Made by a program: the position numbers and the translations under genes. A model generated the notes under the pieces. That model made no database searches, was not told the DNA's origin, and worked only from the letters and a program-made list of their open reading frames with translations. Below, one piece after another: positions 1 through 10,217 of a DNA stretch of 64,000 bases (position 1 is its first letter; each line of letters opens with the position of its first letter). The stretch is taken from contig CAJXSR010000021.1 in the NCBI GenBank assembly GCA_913061275.1, forward strand, positions 1 to 64,000, given 5' to 3'. The DNA is from an uncultured Paracoccaceae bacterium. Its GTDB lineage: Bacteria > Pseudomonadota > Alphaproteobacteria > Rhodobacterales > Rhodobacteraceae.

Positions 1-10
1 TACAAATGAA

Positions 11-38
11 AGAGCCCGCACCAAGGAATGCGGGCTCT
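11..38. terminator. Hairpin, Rho-independent terminator-like
   Basis: agagcccgca-ccaaggaa-tgcgggctct perfect 10-bp stem at the window edge. Confidence 0.6.
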
Positions 39-279
39 TCTCGAGATTTAGAGGTGGCCAAGCAGGATTGTGACATCCCGAAGCCAAGGTCTTGAGTAGA
101 GGGGCTGCCCCCTAGGTTATAACCTCGCTCGTATCCTTCACCAGCTGCTCTTTTTTCCCAATAATCATTGGCACCTCCTTTCTGAATGTTTCTAATGATC
201 GGTCATGGCCGATAATAGAATCATGCAACAGGATTGCAAAATCTCCAAATGTTTTTTTTAAAACATTTGTGTGAAAGGG

Positions 280-906
280 TTATGTACGCGTGTCAGACAG
301 ACGGGAAACCAGTATTTTAAAGGGTAAAAGGGCGACAAGTGACAAAGCAACTTTTACAAACCAATCGGCCACACCAAGGCTTACCCATAGCGGCGCGATA
401 GGGCCTGCATCTAAAATTGGCAACATTTCATTGGCCCAAGCGACGTTTGTTGCAGGATTAATAAAGCTAAGGCTTGCGGAAAATGCGACGCTGAAAAAGA
501 TCGCGGTATCCAAAGTAGAACCAACCAATGTGGATACCAATGGTGCGCGCCACCACGCACCATTGCGCATTTTGTCAAACACAAACACGTCTGCCAGTTG
601 CGCCACCAGATAGGCAGTGCCAGAACCAATCGCGATGCGTAGTGTTACTAGCGGGCCAAACTCACCCATAATTTGTGTGCCGATAAAAGAACATGCAATG
701 CCGATAACAAAGCCAGCCCACACAACTTTGCGTGCGTTTGCAGCCCCATAAAGCCGGTTCATCAGGTCGGTGACCAGAAAGGCAAACGGGTAGGTAAACG
801 CCCCATATGTCAGCCAGTTGCCGTATAAAAATTGCACAAGTATATTAGCGGCAACAACAATAGTTGCCATGGCGATAACGCCAAAAATTAAGCCACGGTT
901 CATCAT
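280..906 (-). CDS. Queuosine precursor transporter, VUT/YhhQ family
   Basis: 208 aa multi-TM protein with YhhQ-like segments (FAFLVTDLMNRLYGAANARKVVWAGF, RIAIGSGTAYLVAQLADVFVFDKMR). Confidence 0.85.
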   Translation of the reverse strand: MMNRGLIFGVIAMATIVVAANILVQFLYGNWLTYGAFTYPFAFLVTDLMNRLYGAANARKVVWAGFVIGIACSFIGTQIMGEFGPLVTLRIAIGSGTAYLVAQLADVFVFDKMRNGAWWRAPLVSTLVGSTLDTAIFFSVAFSASLSFINPATNVAWANEMLPILDAGPIAPLWVSLGVADWFVKVALSLVALLPFKILVSRLSDTRT

Positions 907-1153
907 GAACTCCGTTTTGAAAAGGTTGCGGACACTTTACCCATAAGGGGATGCGCCCGCATAGCTGTCAAAATTGGTGGTGGCAAGATAAACCTTGTGA
1001 AGGTTCTACATAAGGCCAGCACATCATTTTGAGTTATTTTCTAAAATCAGCGCATTATGCAAGGGCTATCTATTGCTTGCAAATTTGCAAGCCGTTATAT
1101 TTAACGCCACAATACATACAGGCTATTCCCGTCCTAAATAAACCGGACTTTCT

Positions 1154-2059
1154 ATGAAAACCATCCCCTTTCTATTAACATGCATCTTCATGGCATTCCC
1201 TGCATTTGCTTTTGAAGTACAAAAAGTAACAGACGCAGTTTATGCACTGGTAGGTGAAATGAAGCAACGTTCGCCCGCAAACCTTGGTAATAATTCCACC
1301 CACGGTGTTATTGTTACAAAAGACGGGGTTGTGTTAATCGACGCGGGTGGCAGCTGGAAAGGGGCGCAGCGTATACACGAAAAAATTCGCACGATTACAG
1401 ATCAACCCGTGAAAGTTGTGATCAATTCTGGTGGACAAGATCATCGTTGGCTAGGCAATGGTTATTGGAAATCGCAAGGTGCTGAAATTATCGCTTCACG
1501 TGATGCTATAGAGGATCATAAAGAACGCGGTCTTATAATGTTGGCTATACTTGGCAACCTTATAGGTGATCAGCTTGATGGTACAAAACCTGTTTATGCT
1601 GAAACCGATTATGAAGATACATACAGTTTTACACTGGGTGGGCTGACTTTTGAAATAACACATGCAGGGCAAGCACATACACCGGGTGATAGCTTTATTT
1701 GGGTGCCTGAAAAAAGCACGGTGTTTACGGGTGATATTGTTTATGTTGAACGCATTTTGGGGATTAGCTCTGTGTCACATTCAGGTGAATGGATTGATGT
1801 GTTCACCGAAATGGCCAAACTTGACGCTACACATGTTGTCCCAGGACACGGACATGCAACTGATATGGAACAGGCTACGGCGGATACGTTGAATTACCTT
1901 ACAAACTTGCGTGAAAAATTAAGTGCTTATATGGCTGATGGGGGCGAGATATTCGAATCGGTGAATGTCGACCAATCGGATTTCGCTTATCTTAAACAGT
2001 TTGACAGCTTGGCCAAACGAAATGCACAGCAAGTGTATTCAGAGCTAGAGTTTGAATGA
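1154..2059 (+). CDS. MBL-fold metallo-hydrolase, exported
   Basis: Signal peptide; MBL elements (GVVLIDAGGSWKGAQ, HAGQAHTPGDSFIWVPEKSTVFTGDIVY, VVPGHGHATD); atypical NSGGQDHRWLGN at the usual HxHxDH position. Confidence 0.8.
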   Translation: MKTIPFLLTCIFMAFPAFAFEVQKVTDAVYALVGEMKQRSPANLGNNSTHGVIVTKDGVVLIDAGGSWKGAQRIHEKIRTITDQPVKVVINSGGQDHRWLGNGYWKSQGAEIIASRDAIEDHKERGLIMLAILGNLIGDQLDGTKPVYAETDYEDTYSFTLGGLTFEITHAGQAHTPGDSFIWVPEKSTVFTGDIVYVERILGISSVSHSGEWIDVFTEMAKLDATHVVPGHGHATDMEQATADTLNYLTNLREKLSAYMADGGEIFESVNVDQSDFAYLKQFDSLAKRNAQQVYSELEFE

Positions 2060-2070
2060 CCTAGTCTATT

Positions 2071-2104
2071 TTATAGCGTTTCAAACATACATGAAACGCT
2101 ATAA
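2071..2104. terminator. Bidirectional terminator between convergent genes
   Basis: ttatagcgtttca-aacataca-tgaaacgctataa, perfect 13-bp stem between the MBL and aminotransferase stop codons. Confidence 0.7.
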
Positions 2105-2120
2105 ATAAAGTGGATTAGAG

Positions 2121-3305
2121 CTAGGAAATAACTGTCGCCACAGCTTTAGCAATAATCGGGACATTGGCTTCATTCAATCCCGCGATGTTGATACGGCTGT
2201 CATCGACCATGTAGATCGCATGTGTATCACGCAGTTCCATAACCTGCTCTTTGGTCAGGCCAAGGCGTGAAAACATGCCGCGATGCTCGGCGATAAAACC
2301 AAAACGATCAGAACCCGTTTCAGCGCGTAATGCGTCGGCTAATAGTTGGCGCAACACCAACATGCCGCTGCGCACCTCTTCCAGCTCTTTTTCCCAATCG
2401 GCCCGCAGTTCAGGGTCGGTCAACACCATGGTCACAAGACGTGCGCCGTGGTCGGGGGGAAAGCTGAAGTTCTGGCGGTTCATATGGGCCAAAGCACCTT
2501 GAGTGATTTTGGCAGCATCTGCATCGGCTGAAACTGCCAACACAATACCTGTACGCTCGCGATAAATTCCGAAGTTTTTGGAACAGCTTGCCGCGATCAT
2601 CATTTCATCAAACTTGCTGGCCAGCAGACGTGTGCCATAGGCGTCATCATCCAAGCCATCACCAAATCCTTGATAGGCGATGTCGATAAACGGTGTGGCA
2701 TCTTTTGCCTGCAACAAGTCGGCAACGTCATTCCATTGTGTCTGGTTCAGGTTGGCCCCTGTCGGGTTGTGACAACAGCCGTGCAACAGCACAGTGTCGC
2801 CCGTTTGAACGTTTTGCAAGCTGGCCATCATGCCAGTGAAATCAATCGCGCAGGTTTCAGCGTCGAAATAATCGTAAGTTTTAAACGCGATGCCCAGGTG
2901 CTTCAAAATCGACAAATGGTTGCCCCATGTGGGGTTGCTGACCCAAACGGTTGTATCGGGGTTGGCCATTTTGATGGTTTCCAACACGTTGTGAATAGCA
3001 CCCGTACCGCCTGGTGTGGCGCAGGCAGAAAGACGTGCGCGGTCAACACTATCGCCCAGAACCATATCGGCCATAGCTTTGTGAAAACCCGCGTCCCCCG
3101 GAAGGCTGGTATAGGTTTTGGTATCTTCGGTTTCCCACAGCTGTTTTTCAGCTTTTTTTACCGCACGCATAATCGGTGTGTGGCCGTTTGCGTCTTTATA
3201 AACACCGACACCAAGGTCAATTTTAGTGTCGCGTTCATCGGCCCTAAACAGGCTAGATAGTATTAGGATTTTATCTGCGGGAAGGGGTTTAAGATTGTTA
3301 AGCAT
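2121..3305 (-). CDS. Aromatic amino acid / aspartate aminotransferase (class I PLP)
   Basis: 394 aa; DLGVGVYKDANGHTPIMRAVKKAE, CCHNPTGANL, SCSKNFGIYRERTG (PLP lysine region), AspAT/TyrB type. Confidence 0.92.
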   Translation of the reverse strand: MLNNLKPLPADKILILSSLFRADERDTKIDLGVGVYKDANGHTPIMRAVKKAEKQLWETEDTKTYTSLPGDAGFHKAMADMVLGDSVDRARLSACATPGGTGAIHNVLETIKMANPDTTVWVSNPTWGNHLSILKHLGIAFKTYDYFDAETCAIDFTGMMASLQNVQTGDTVLLHGCCHNPTGANLNQTQWNDVADLLQAKDATPFIDIAYQGFGDGLDDDAYGTRLLASKFDEMMIAASCSKNFGIYRERTGIVLAVSADADAAKITQGALAHMNRQNFSFPPDHGARLVTMVLTDPELRADWEKELEEVRSGMLVLRQLLADALRAETGSDRFGFIAEHRGMFSRLGLTKEQVMELRDTHAIYMVDDSRINIAGLNEANVPIIAKAVATVIS

Positions 3306-3323
3306 GGTCTTTCCTTTTGGGTA

Positions 3324-4172
3324 TTAGCCCTGTTCGATAGGATAGTTGTGAAGCGCGCCCCATTCCGACCAAGAGCCGTCATAAAGTGCGTGATTATTGT
3401 GTCCAATTTTCTGTAAAGCCAAAATTAACACCGAAGCGGTAACACCAGAACCACAAGAGGTGATGATCGGCTGGTCAAGGTCAACGCCTTGTGCTTTGAA
3501 AACTGCAGTCAGTTCGGCGTCTGACTTAAGGGTGCCATCCGCATTCAACAATGATTTGAAGAAAACGTTTTTTGAGTTTGGAATGCGCCCTGCACGTAAT
3601 CCCGCGCGGGGTTCGGGGGCGTCCCCTCTGAAACGTGCAGGTGCGCGGGCGTCGATGATCTGGGCGTTGGATGTGCTTGCCACTAGAACCTGTGCCGCGT
3701 CACGCACTAGATGACCTTGGGCGGTTGCAGACAATGTACCTGATACAGGCGTGATCGGTGTACCGCTTGTGGGACGTTCTTCGGCTTTCCATTTAGGCAG
3801 ACCGCCATCTAAAACGGCGATATTGTTCAACCCGAAATGCCTGAATAACCACCAGACACGTGCGGCAGAAAATAGACCTTGGCTGTCATAGACCACGACT
3901 TGGCTGGTGTTGGAAATACCCAGATCAGAAACCTGTTTAGCAAATTGCTCGGACGTTGGGATCATATGGGGCAGATCAGATGTTTTATTACTGATCGCAT
4001 CAATGTCGAAAAATTGTGCACCCTGTATATGCTTAGCTTGATATTCGGCTAGGGGGTCACGATTTTCAGTGGGTAAGTGCCACGACCCATCTAAAATACA
4101 AAGGTTTGGATTTGACAGGTTTTCTGCCAACCATTGGGTAGAGACAAGTATATTCGGATCTTCATGATCCAT
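3324..4172 (-). CDS. sseA: 3-mercaptopyruvate sulfurtransferase / rhodanese-type sulfurtransferase
   Basis: Tandem rhodanese domains; active-site loop CGSGVTAS; IIDARAPARFRGDAPEPRAGLRAGRIPNSKNV. Confidence 0.92.
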   Translation of the reverse strand: MDHEDPNILVSTQWLAENLSNPNLCILDGSWHLPTENRDPLAEYQAKHIQGAQFFDIDAISNKTSDLPHMIPTSEQFAKQVSDLGISNTSQVVVYDSQGLFSAARVWWLFRHFGLNNIAVLDGGLPKWKAEERPTSGTPITPVSGTLSATAQGHLVRDAAQVLVASTSNAQIIDARAPARFRGDAPEPRAGLRAGRIPNSKNVFFKSLLNADGTLKSDAELTAVFKAQGVDLDQPIITSCGSGVTASVLILALQKIGHNNHALYDGSWSEWGALHNYPIEQG

Positions 4173-4243
4173 CGCATTAGCCTTTTTAGGGTGTTCATAT
4201 CCCCATTAGACCTGTGTGCTTTGTGATGCAAGAGAGCAAAAGA

Positions 4244-4273
4244 AAACGCGCATAACTTATGCCATGCGCGTTT
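4244..4273. terminator. Terminator-like hairpin
   Basis: aaacgcgcat-aacttatgcc-atgcgcgttt perfect 10-bp stem, downstream of the 4290-4550 ORF. Confidence 0.6.
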
Positions 4274-4289
4274 GACTAATAAAAAGTAA

Positions 4290-4550
4290 TTAGTTTTTAT
4301 TTAGCATGTTTTTAGCAGTCGCTACTAACACTAATAAAATGGCACCACCTACGCCACCGCCGGCAACTTGCCCAAGTATACTGTTTAAACCTGTTACGCC
4401 TGAAAAAGCTAAAATGTTGCTGCCTATGCCACCGCCAATGATACCCGCGACAGAGTTCATAAGAACACCCATGTTGAATTTCTTTAAAAGTGCTGCTGCA
4501 ACGTTACCACCTACTGCGCCTGATACCAGTTGTATGATTAAACCTTCCAT
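4290..4550 (-). CDS. Small Gly-rich predicted membrane protein
   Basis: 86 aa, hydrophobic, repeated GGG/GG motifs; isolated intergenic ORF followed by a hairpin. Confidence 0.6.
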   Translation of the reverse strand: MEGLIIQLVSGAVGGNVAAALLKKFNMGVLMNSVAGIIGGGIGSNILAFSGVTGLNSILGQVAGGGVGGAILLVLVATAKNMLNKN

Positions 4551-4652
4551 ACGATTTCCCTCATGTTTGTTTTGCGCTCATTGTAGTCTGAGCCGTGGCA
4601 CCACCATAGTGTGTCCGCAGGAATTATCAAGAATCAGTTGAAATAAGGAAAA

Positions 4653-5135
4653 TCAGCCGTAATCCCGCAGCACCCGCGACTTTTGCCTTTGCCAATCGCG
4701 TTGCTTTTCGGTTTCGCGTTTGTCAGCCTTTTTCTTACCCTTGGCGATGCCTAATAGCAGCTTCACGCGGCCCTTGTCGTTGAAGTACATCTTAAGGGGA
4801 ACCAGCGTCATGCCTTGGCGGCCAATGGCCTGCCAAAGTTTGGAAATTTCACGCTTGGATGCCAGTAATTTGCGCGGGCGGCGTTCTTCATGGCCAAAGT
4901 TCCGTGCTTGCGGATAAAGTGCTACATAGCTGTTGATTAGCATCAGCTCGCCGTTTTCAACATCAGCATAGCTTTCGGTAATATGCGCCCCGCCACCCCG
5001 TAGGGACTTTACCTCTGAGCCCATCAAAACCACACCACATTCAAGCGTGTCTTCCACAGCATAGTCATACCGCGCGCGGCGATTTTCCGCGATCAGTTTG
5101 TTGTTGGTGTCAGATGGTTTCTTTTTGGGGGCCAT
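4653..5135 (-). CDS. smpB: SsrA-binding protein SmpB
   Basis: [29 protein letters not shown] ... [27 protein letters not shown]. Confidence 0.97.
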   Translation of the reverse strand: MAPKKKPSDTNNKLIAENRRARYDYAVEDTLECGVVLMGSEVKSLRGGGAHITESYADVENGELMLINSYVALYPQARNFGHEERRPRKLLASKREISKLWQAIGRQGMTLVPLKMYFNDKGRVKLLLGIAKGKKKADKRETEKQRDWQRQKSRVLRDYG

Positions 5136-5647
5136 TAGCTTGTTATTTGTTTTCCTGCATAGGTTTGCATTTCTTCGGGACTGGGTGCTTCCCAGATTGC
5201 GTCGATAAAGTCAAACATTTCGCGGGTGACTTCAAACTGAAATGTGTCTTTGCGTTCCGTGTTGCGCTTTTGCACACGTTGCCACCGTACATTGGTTGGG
5301 ATATCGATGAAATGTAATTGTACACTAAAGCCGTGGTTGGCGGCCCATTTCGTGAAAACCGTCCGCTCTTCTTTCTTGGTCAAGCCACAGTCGAAAATGG
5401 AAGGGATGCCTAAGGGTGCAAGTTTTTCTGCGATGTCACGCATTTGTGCACAATTGCGTAAAACACGTTCATATAACCAGTCATAACTGATTTCACTTGG
5501 TTGATCTGCGTTGTGCAAACACTGCATCCATTCATCAATGGAAAAGCGCAAACCCCCTAGGGATTGCGCCAGATTTTCTGCGTATGTGGATTTGCCTGCC
5601 CCCGTTGCACCACACACAAGGTGTATGTCGAATGTGCTTTCGGCCAT
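5135..5647 (-). CDS. ATP-binding protein / predicted zeta-toxin-like P-loop kinase
   Basis: Walker [10 protein letters not shown], 170 aa; stop overlaps the smpB start. Confidence 0.8.
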   Translation of the reverse strand: MAESTFDIHLVCGATGAGKSTYAENLAQSLGGLRFSIDEWMQCLHNADQPSEISYDWLYERVLRNCAQMRDIAEKLAPLGIPSIFDCGLTKKEERTVFTKWAANHGFSVQLHFIDIPTNVRWQRVQKRNTERKDTFQFEVTREMFDFIDAIWEAPSPEEMQTYAGKQITS

Positions 5648-5650
5648 TGC

Positions 5651-6523
5651 CTAGTTAATCAGCCCTGCATATCGCATTGCGGCCTCTACTTTTACCTTGG
5701 TACCCTCTGTCAGGCCAATAAGTGGCAAGCGCACGTCTGAACTGCATTTACCTAGAATTGATACACCATGTTTTGCGCCAACCAAACCTGGCTCGGTGAA
5801 AATTGCATTGTGCAATGGCATTAGCCGATCCTGAATTTCCAGTGCTGTTGCGTAATCACCTGCAAGGGTTGCGGCCTGTAGTTGCGCGCAAAGTTTTGGT
5901 GCGACATTCGCAGTCACTGAAATACAGCCAATACCACCTTGAGCGTTAAATCCGTGTGCAGTTGCGTCTTCGCCAGACAGTTGCACAAAATCAGCACCGC
6001 AGTGAATGCGTTGTTGGCTGACACGGGCCAAATCGCCTGTGGCATCTTTTACGCCGATGATATTATCCAGCTTTGCCAGTTTGCCCATGGTTTCTGGGAA
6101 CATATCCACCACAGAGCGCGGCGGGATATTGTAGATAACAATAGGCAGCCCCACTTCGTTCAAAGCTTCATAATGCGCGATCAGGCCGTCTTGGGTTGGT
6201 TTGTTATAATAAGGCGTCACTACCAAACCAGCATCCGCACCTACATCTTTTGCGAATTGCAAAAACTGTAATGCTTCTGCGGTATTGTTGGAACCCGCAC
6301 CCGCAATGATGGGAATACGGCCAGCGGCTGTTTCAACTACAGTTCTTATAACTTGCATATGTTCAGCATGCGTTAACGTCGGGCTTTCACCTGTTGTCCC
6401 TACAGGGGCAAGACCGTTAGAGCCTTCAGCGATATGCCACTCTACCAATGCCTTTAACGCATCATCATCCACCTTGCCGTTCTTGAACGGGGTTATCAGA
6501 GCTGGGAATGAACCTTTGAACAT
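5651..6523 (-). CDS. dapA: 4-hydroxy-tetrahydrodipicolinate synthase
   Basis: [53 protein letters not shown]. Confidence 0.97.
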   Translation of the reverse strand: MFKGSFPALITPFKNGKVDDDALKALVEWHIAEGSNGLAPVGTTGESPTLTHAEHMQVIRTVVETAAGRIPIIAGAGSNNTAEALQFLQFAKDVGADAGLVVTPYYNKPTQDGLIAHYEALNEVGLPIVIYNIPPRSVVDMFPETMGKLAKLDNIIGVKDATGDLARVSQQRIHCGADFVQLSGEDATAHGFNAQGGIGCISVTANVAPKLCAQLQAATLAGDYATALEIQDRLMPLHNAIFTEPGLVGAKHGVSILGKCSSDVRLPLIGLTEGTKVKVEAAMRYAGLIN

Positions 6524-6675
6524 GGGGAATTACCTCCGAATAGATGATGTTTGCGTGTTGCTTTACAATTATTTTAACCATTTGGCACGATCTAAAATGA
6601 CCTTTGCCAAGTTCATCCTAGAAAAACAAGAGTAAGTTGGATAGATTCAGGCAGGAAAAGGGCGAAAGCAGTTAC

Positions 6676-8628
6676 ATGATACCTATGGTCAGAATTTTTG
6701 CGGTATTTACGGTAATGTTTGCCCCTGTTTTGCTATTTGCCAATACCGAAGAGGAAAACGGTGATTTGCTTTCAACAGCATTTAGCGCGGTTGAAAGCAA
6801 AGATTGGGTTTCAGCAGAACATTATGCGTCCCAAATTAGTGATTCTGTTGGCAGTGACCTAGTTACGTGGGAACGGCTTCGCCAAGGCGAAGGTAGCTGG
6901 GAAGAATATCAGGAATTTCTTGCGCGAAATGCCGACTGGCCAGGATTGAAAAGACTGCGTCGTAAAGGTGAAGCAACCATCCCCAAAGGCAGCGACCCTA
7001 CAATTGTACGGGCGTATTTCGCAGTACAATTACCACAAACAGGTGCGGGGTCCATTCGTCTGGCAGAAGCATATTCTACGCAAGGTAGGGTGGCAGAAGC
7101 ACGTGTTGAAGCACTACGCGCATGGACGGAAATGTCTTTGAAACAACATGATGAGGTAACGTTATACAAGGATTATAATGGGGCACTTTCAAAGCAAAAC
7201 TTAAAACGCCTAGATAATCTGTTATGGCGTGGATTAACCCGTGAAGCTGAACGTATGTTCAAAAGAGTGCCTGATGGTTATGTGAAATTGGCAAAGGCGC
7301 GAATTAGCTTGCAACGCGCGACGAAAGATGTGGACATCAAAATTGCCAATGTGCCGGATCATTTGCAATCTGACCCTGGTCTTGCATATGACAGATTTAA
7401 GTGGCGTGTGAAAAAAGGCCGATGGGATGATGCGCAGGAATTATTGGCACGTCAAACAGGCTCGGTTGAAAAGCTGGGGCGGCCAGAGGCATGGTCAAAC
7501 CGACGCCGTGGTTTTGCAAGGCGCGCAATGCGGGCAGGTGACACTGATCTGGCCTATTGGCTGGCCAGCCAGCATGACCTTTCAAAAGGATCAAATTACG
7601 CTGACCTTGAATGGTTGTCGGGATTTATTTCTTTGACAAAAATGAATGCACCGAAACAGGCACTGGGGCACTTTTTAAACTTTCAAGCCGCAGTAAAAAG
7701 CCCGATAAGCCAAGGGCGTGCTGGGTATTGGTTGGGGCGGATTTATGAAAAGCTGGGCCAGAATGATAAGGCACAAAAATCTTACCGTCTGGGTGCCAAA
7801 CATCAAACCAGTTTTTATGGGCAATTATCAGCAGAGAAATTAGACCTTAAGGCGGATAAATCACTTAGCGGTACTGAAGTAACTCGAAATTGGCGCCAGG
7901 CACGTTTTTTAGATGTTGCCTCCGTTCGGGCTGGTATTTTACTGCACTATGCAGACGATCAGGCGCGAATGCGATGGTTTTTCACCCATGTTGCGGAAAA
8001 GCTAGATCGCGAAGGCCTTAGCCAGCTTGCCGATTTATCATTGGATTTGGATCGCTCGTATGTGGCATTGGCGATTGCCAAACAAGCGGCGAAACGTGGG
8101 ATTATTCTACCAAAATCGTATTTCCCAATTACGGAACTTGCGACCTATTCGGTGGATGTTGCACCTGAAATTGCCATGTCTATTGCAAGGCGCGAAAGCG
8201 AATTGAACACAAATGCGATCAGTCCTGCGGGTGCGCGTGGACTGATGCAGATTATGCCAGCAACAGCGCGTAAAGTTTCTAAAGATATAGGTGTGGCATA
8301 TTCCAAGACCCGCCTAACGACTGACTGGCGATATAATGCGCAACTGGGAACAGCCTATTTGGGCGGCCTGCTAGAGATATTTGACGGCTCTTATATATTG
8401 GCATTTGCTGGCTATAATGCGGGGCCACATCGTGCAGAAGCTTGGATAGAAAAGTTTGGCGATCCGCGTGATAGCACGATCGATCAGATTAACTGGATCG
8501 AACATATTCCGTTTCGGGAAACGCGTAACTATGTGATGCGGGTAATGGAATCGCTGCACGTGTATCGCGCACGTCTGAAAGGCAAAACACCGCCGCTTAA
8601 ATTGACGCAGGATTTAACGCGCGGATAG
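6676..8628 (+). CDS. Soluble lytic murein transglycosylase, Slt type
   Basis: SLT catalytic region ARRESELNTNAISPAGARGLMQIMPATA, GTAYLGGLLE, FAGYNAGPHRA; ATG at 6676 precedes a signal peptide (ORF track opens at TTG 6637). Confidence 0.92.
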   Translation: MIPMVRIFAVFTVMFAPVLLFANTEEENGDLLSTAFSAVESKDWVSAEHYASQISDSVGSDLVTWERLRQGEGSWEEYQEFLARNADWPGLKRLRRKGEATIPKGSDPTIVRAYFAVQLPQTGAGSIRLAEAYSTQGRVAEARVEALRAWTEMSLKQHDEVTLYKDYNGALSKQNLKRLDNLLWRGLTREAERMFKRVPDGYVKLAKARISLQRATKDVDIKIANVPDHLQSDPGLAYDRFKWRVKKGRWDDAQELLARQTGSVEKLGRPEAWSNRRRGFARRAMRAGDTDLAYWLASQHDLSKGSNYADLEWLSGFISLTKMNAPKQALGHFLNFQAAVKSPISQGRAGYWLGRIYEKLGQNDKAQKSYRLGAKHQTSFYGQLSAEKLDLKADKSLSGTEVTRNWRQARFLDVASVRAGILLHYADDQARMRWFFTHVAEKLDREGLSQLADLSLDLDRSYVALAIAKQAAKRGIILPKSYFPITELATYSVDVAPEIAMSIARRESELNTNAISPAGARGLMQIMPATARKVSKDIGVAYSKTRLTTDWRYNAQLGTAYLGGLLEIFDGSYILAFAGYNAGPHRAEAWIEKFGDPRDSTIDQINWIEHIPFRETRNYVMRVMESLHVYRARLKGKTPPLKLTQDLTRG

Positions 8629-9483
8629 ACGTTCACGCCAAAGTGTGAACAGACCCGCCCCGATCACGATCAGGGCGCCTATGGCGGTGCCCCAGCGTAG
8701 GTCATCACTGAAAATCATCCAGCCCAATGCGCCACCGAACACCAGTTGCAGATAGGCAAACGGTTGCACGGTGCTGGCTTCTGCAACAGCATAGCATTTG
8801 ATTAACAGAAAATGCCCCAATACGCCCATAACCGACAAGAACCCCATCCAGCCCCAATCGCTGGTTGTCATTGGTTGCCAGTGAAACATGCCCACCGCTG
8901 TCATCCCGATGGCACCTATTGTACCTGTCCAGAAAAAACTGGTTTCGGCACTGTCTTTGCGTGCGGCAAATCGGGTTAGCAGTCCGTAAAGTGCAAACAT
9001 CAAAGCCGAAGCCATTGGCAGTAGTGCGTAGGGGCTAAAGACGCGCAAGCCGGGTTGCAAGATCACCAAAACACCTAAGAAGCCAACACAGATAGCGGCC
9101 CATCTACGCCAGCCAACCTGTTCGCCCAGTATGATGCCTGAAAGGGCGGCAATAATTAGCGGATAGGTGATGAAAATCGCATAGCTTTCGATTAAGCCAA
9201 GATAAACAAAACCCAAGACCATCACGCATATTTCGGTGATTAGTAAAAGACCCCGAAATATTTGTAAAATAGGTTGACGGGTTGCAGCCACTTTGCGCAC
9301 AGATCCATGCTGCATTCTGGCCCATGTGATTACAAATAATGCGAAAAACCAATACCGCACCATCACCACCATATAGACATTATATTCCGCTGCTAAATGC
9401 CGTGAGACACCGTCTTGTATAGCAAACACAAATGTTGTGGCGATCATTAGGATGATACCAAGGCGCGGGTTATTTTCAGCCAT
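8614..9483 (-). CDS. DMT superfamily (EamA) transporter
   Basis: About 10 TM segments, duplicated EamA architecture; stop overlaps the slt-like stop. Confidence 0.88.
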   Translation of the reverse strand: MAENNPRLGIILMIATTFVFAIQDGVSRHLAAEYNVYMVVMVRYWFFALFVITWARMQHGSVRKVAATRQPILQIFRGLLLITEICVMVLGFVYLGLIESYAIFITYPLIIAALSGIILGEQVGWRRWAAICVGFLGVLVILQPGLRVFSPYALLPMASALMFALYGLLTRFAARKDSAETSFFWTGTIGAIGMTAVGMFHWQPMTTSDWGWMGFLSVMGVLGHFLLIKCYAVAEASTVQPFAYLQLVFGGALGWMIFSDDLRWGTAIGALIVIGAGLFTLWRERLSAR

Positions 9484-9493
9484 GTGTGGTCTT

Positions 9494-10168
9494 TCAAAGA
9501 ATACCGATAGTCATGTGCCGTTTGCGGCCAAAACCTGTGACCCTTGTGACTGTAAAACCCGCAGTTGCCAAGCTTTGTCTGACATGGCCTGCGGCGGTAT
9601 AAGTAGCGCAAGTTCCACCAATAACTGTGTGTTCTGCAACTGATTGCAGTATGTCTTTACCCCATAGTTCTGGGTTTTTGGCAGGGCTAAAACCGTCTAA
9701 AAACCACGCATCCGCTTTGTCTTGCCATTCGGGCAGGGTTGTACGGGCGTCACCTAGAATGATATTAGCTGAAAGGGTAGGGGTTTCTATTTTGAATGTG
9801 CCAAGTTCCAACTGTGTTAGCATAAAATCAGCAAGTGCATTCAAGTCTGGCCAAGTTGACAGGGCTTTACGCATATCTGTAACAGTCATTGGGAATGCTT
9901 CAAAGCTGGTGTAATTCAGACGTCCTATTTGCCCTGATGCGTTCCAGGACTGCCATGCCGCTAACAGATTTAGGCCAGTACCAAACCCCAGTTCGGCGAT
10001 ATGAAACCCATCCTCAAACCGTTCAGGCAAACCATTACCTGTCAGAAATACGTGCCTAGATTCTTCTAAGCCATCTTGTGTGCTGTAATACGGATCATCA
10101 AAGCGTGCAGAAACGGGTTGTTTGTTGTCCTGCCATTCAATTCGCGCGGTTTTTATATGGTAGCTCAT
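9494..10168 (-). CDS. mnmD: tRNA (5-methylaminomethyl-2-thiouridine)(34)-methyltransferase MnmD
   Basis: FDDPYYSTQDGLEESRHVFLTGNGLPERF, ELGFGTGLNLLAAW, DAWFLDGFSPAKNPELW; likely start ATG at 10168. Confidence 0.93.
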   Translation of the reverse strand: MSYHIKTARIEWQDNKQPVSARFDDPYYSTQDGLEESRHVFLTGNGLPERFEDGFHIAELGFGTGLNLLAAWQSWNASGQIGRLNYTSFEAFPMTVTDMRKALSTWPDLNALADFMLTQLELGTFKIETPTLSANIILGDARTTLPEWQDKADAWFLDGFSPAKNPELWGKDILQSVAEHTVIGGTCATYTAAGHVRQSLATAGFTVTRVTGFGRKRHMTIGIL

Positions 10169-10217
10169 AAAGGTTTGACGTAAAGTATTCTGATACTCTT
10201 GCAAAGGAAAACAGGTG

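Noticed and set aside
60-180. Possible small RNA or tRNA-like element near the left edge
   Set aside because: Could not fold a tRNA cloverleaf; only weak local pairing, insufficient support.
290-613. 107-aa plus-strand ORF
   Set aside because: Antisense to the YhhQ-like transporter gene and not protein-like; the minus-strand frame explains the region.
5135-5647. Zeta-type toxin of a toxin-antitoxin pair
   Set aside because: P-loop kinase fold only; no adjacent antitoxin-like gene, and it overlaps smpB and abuts dapA in a housekeeping block.
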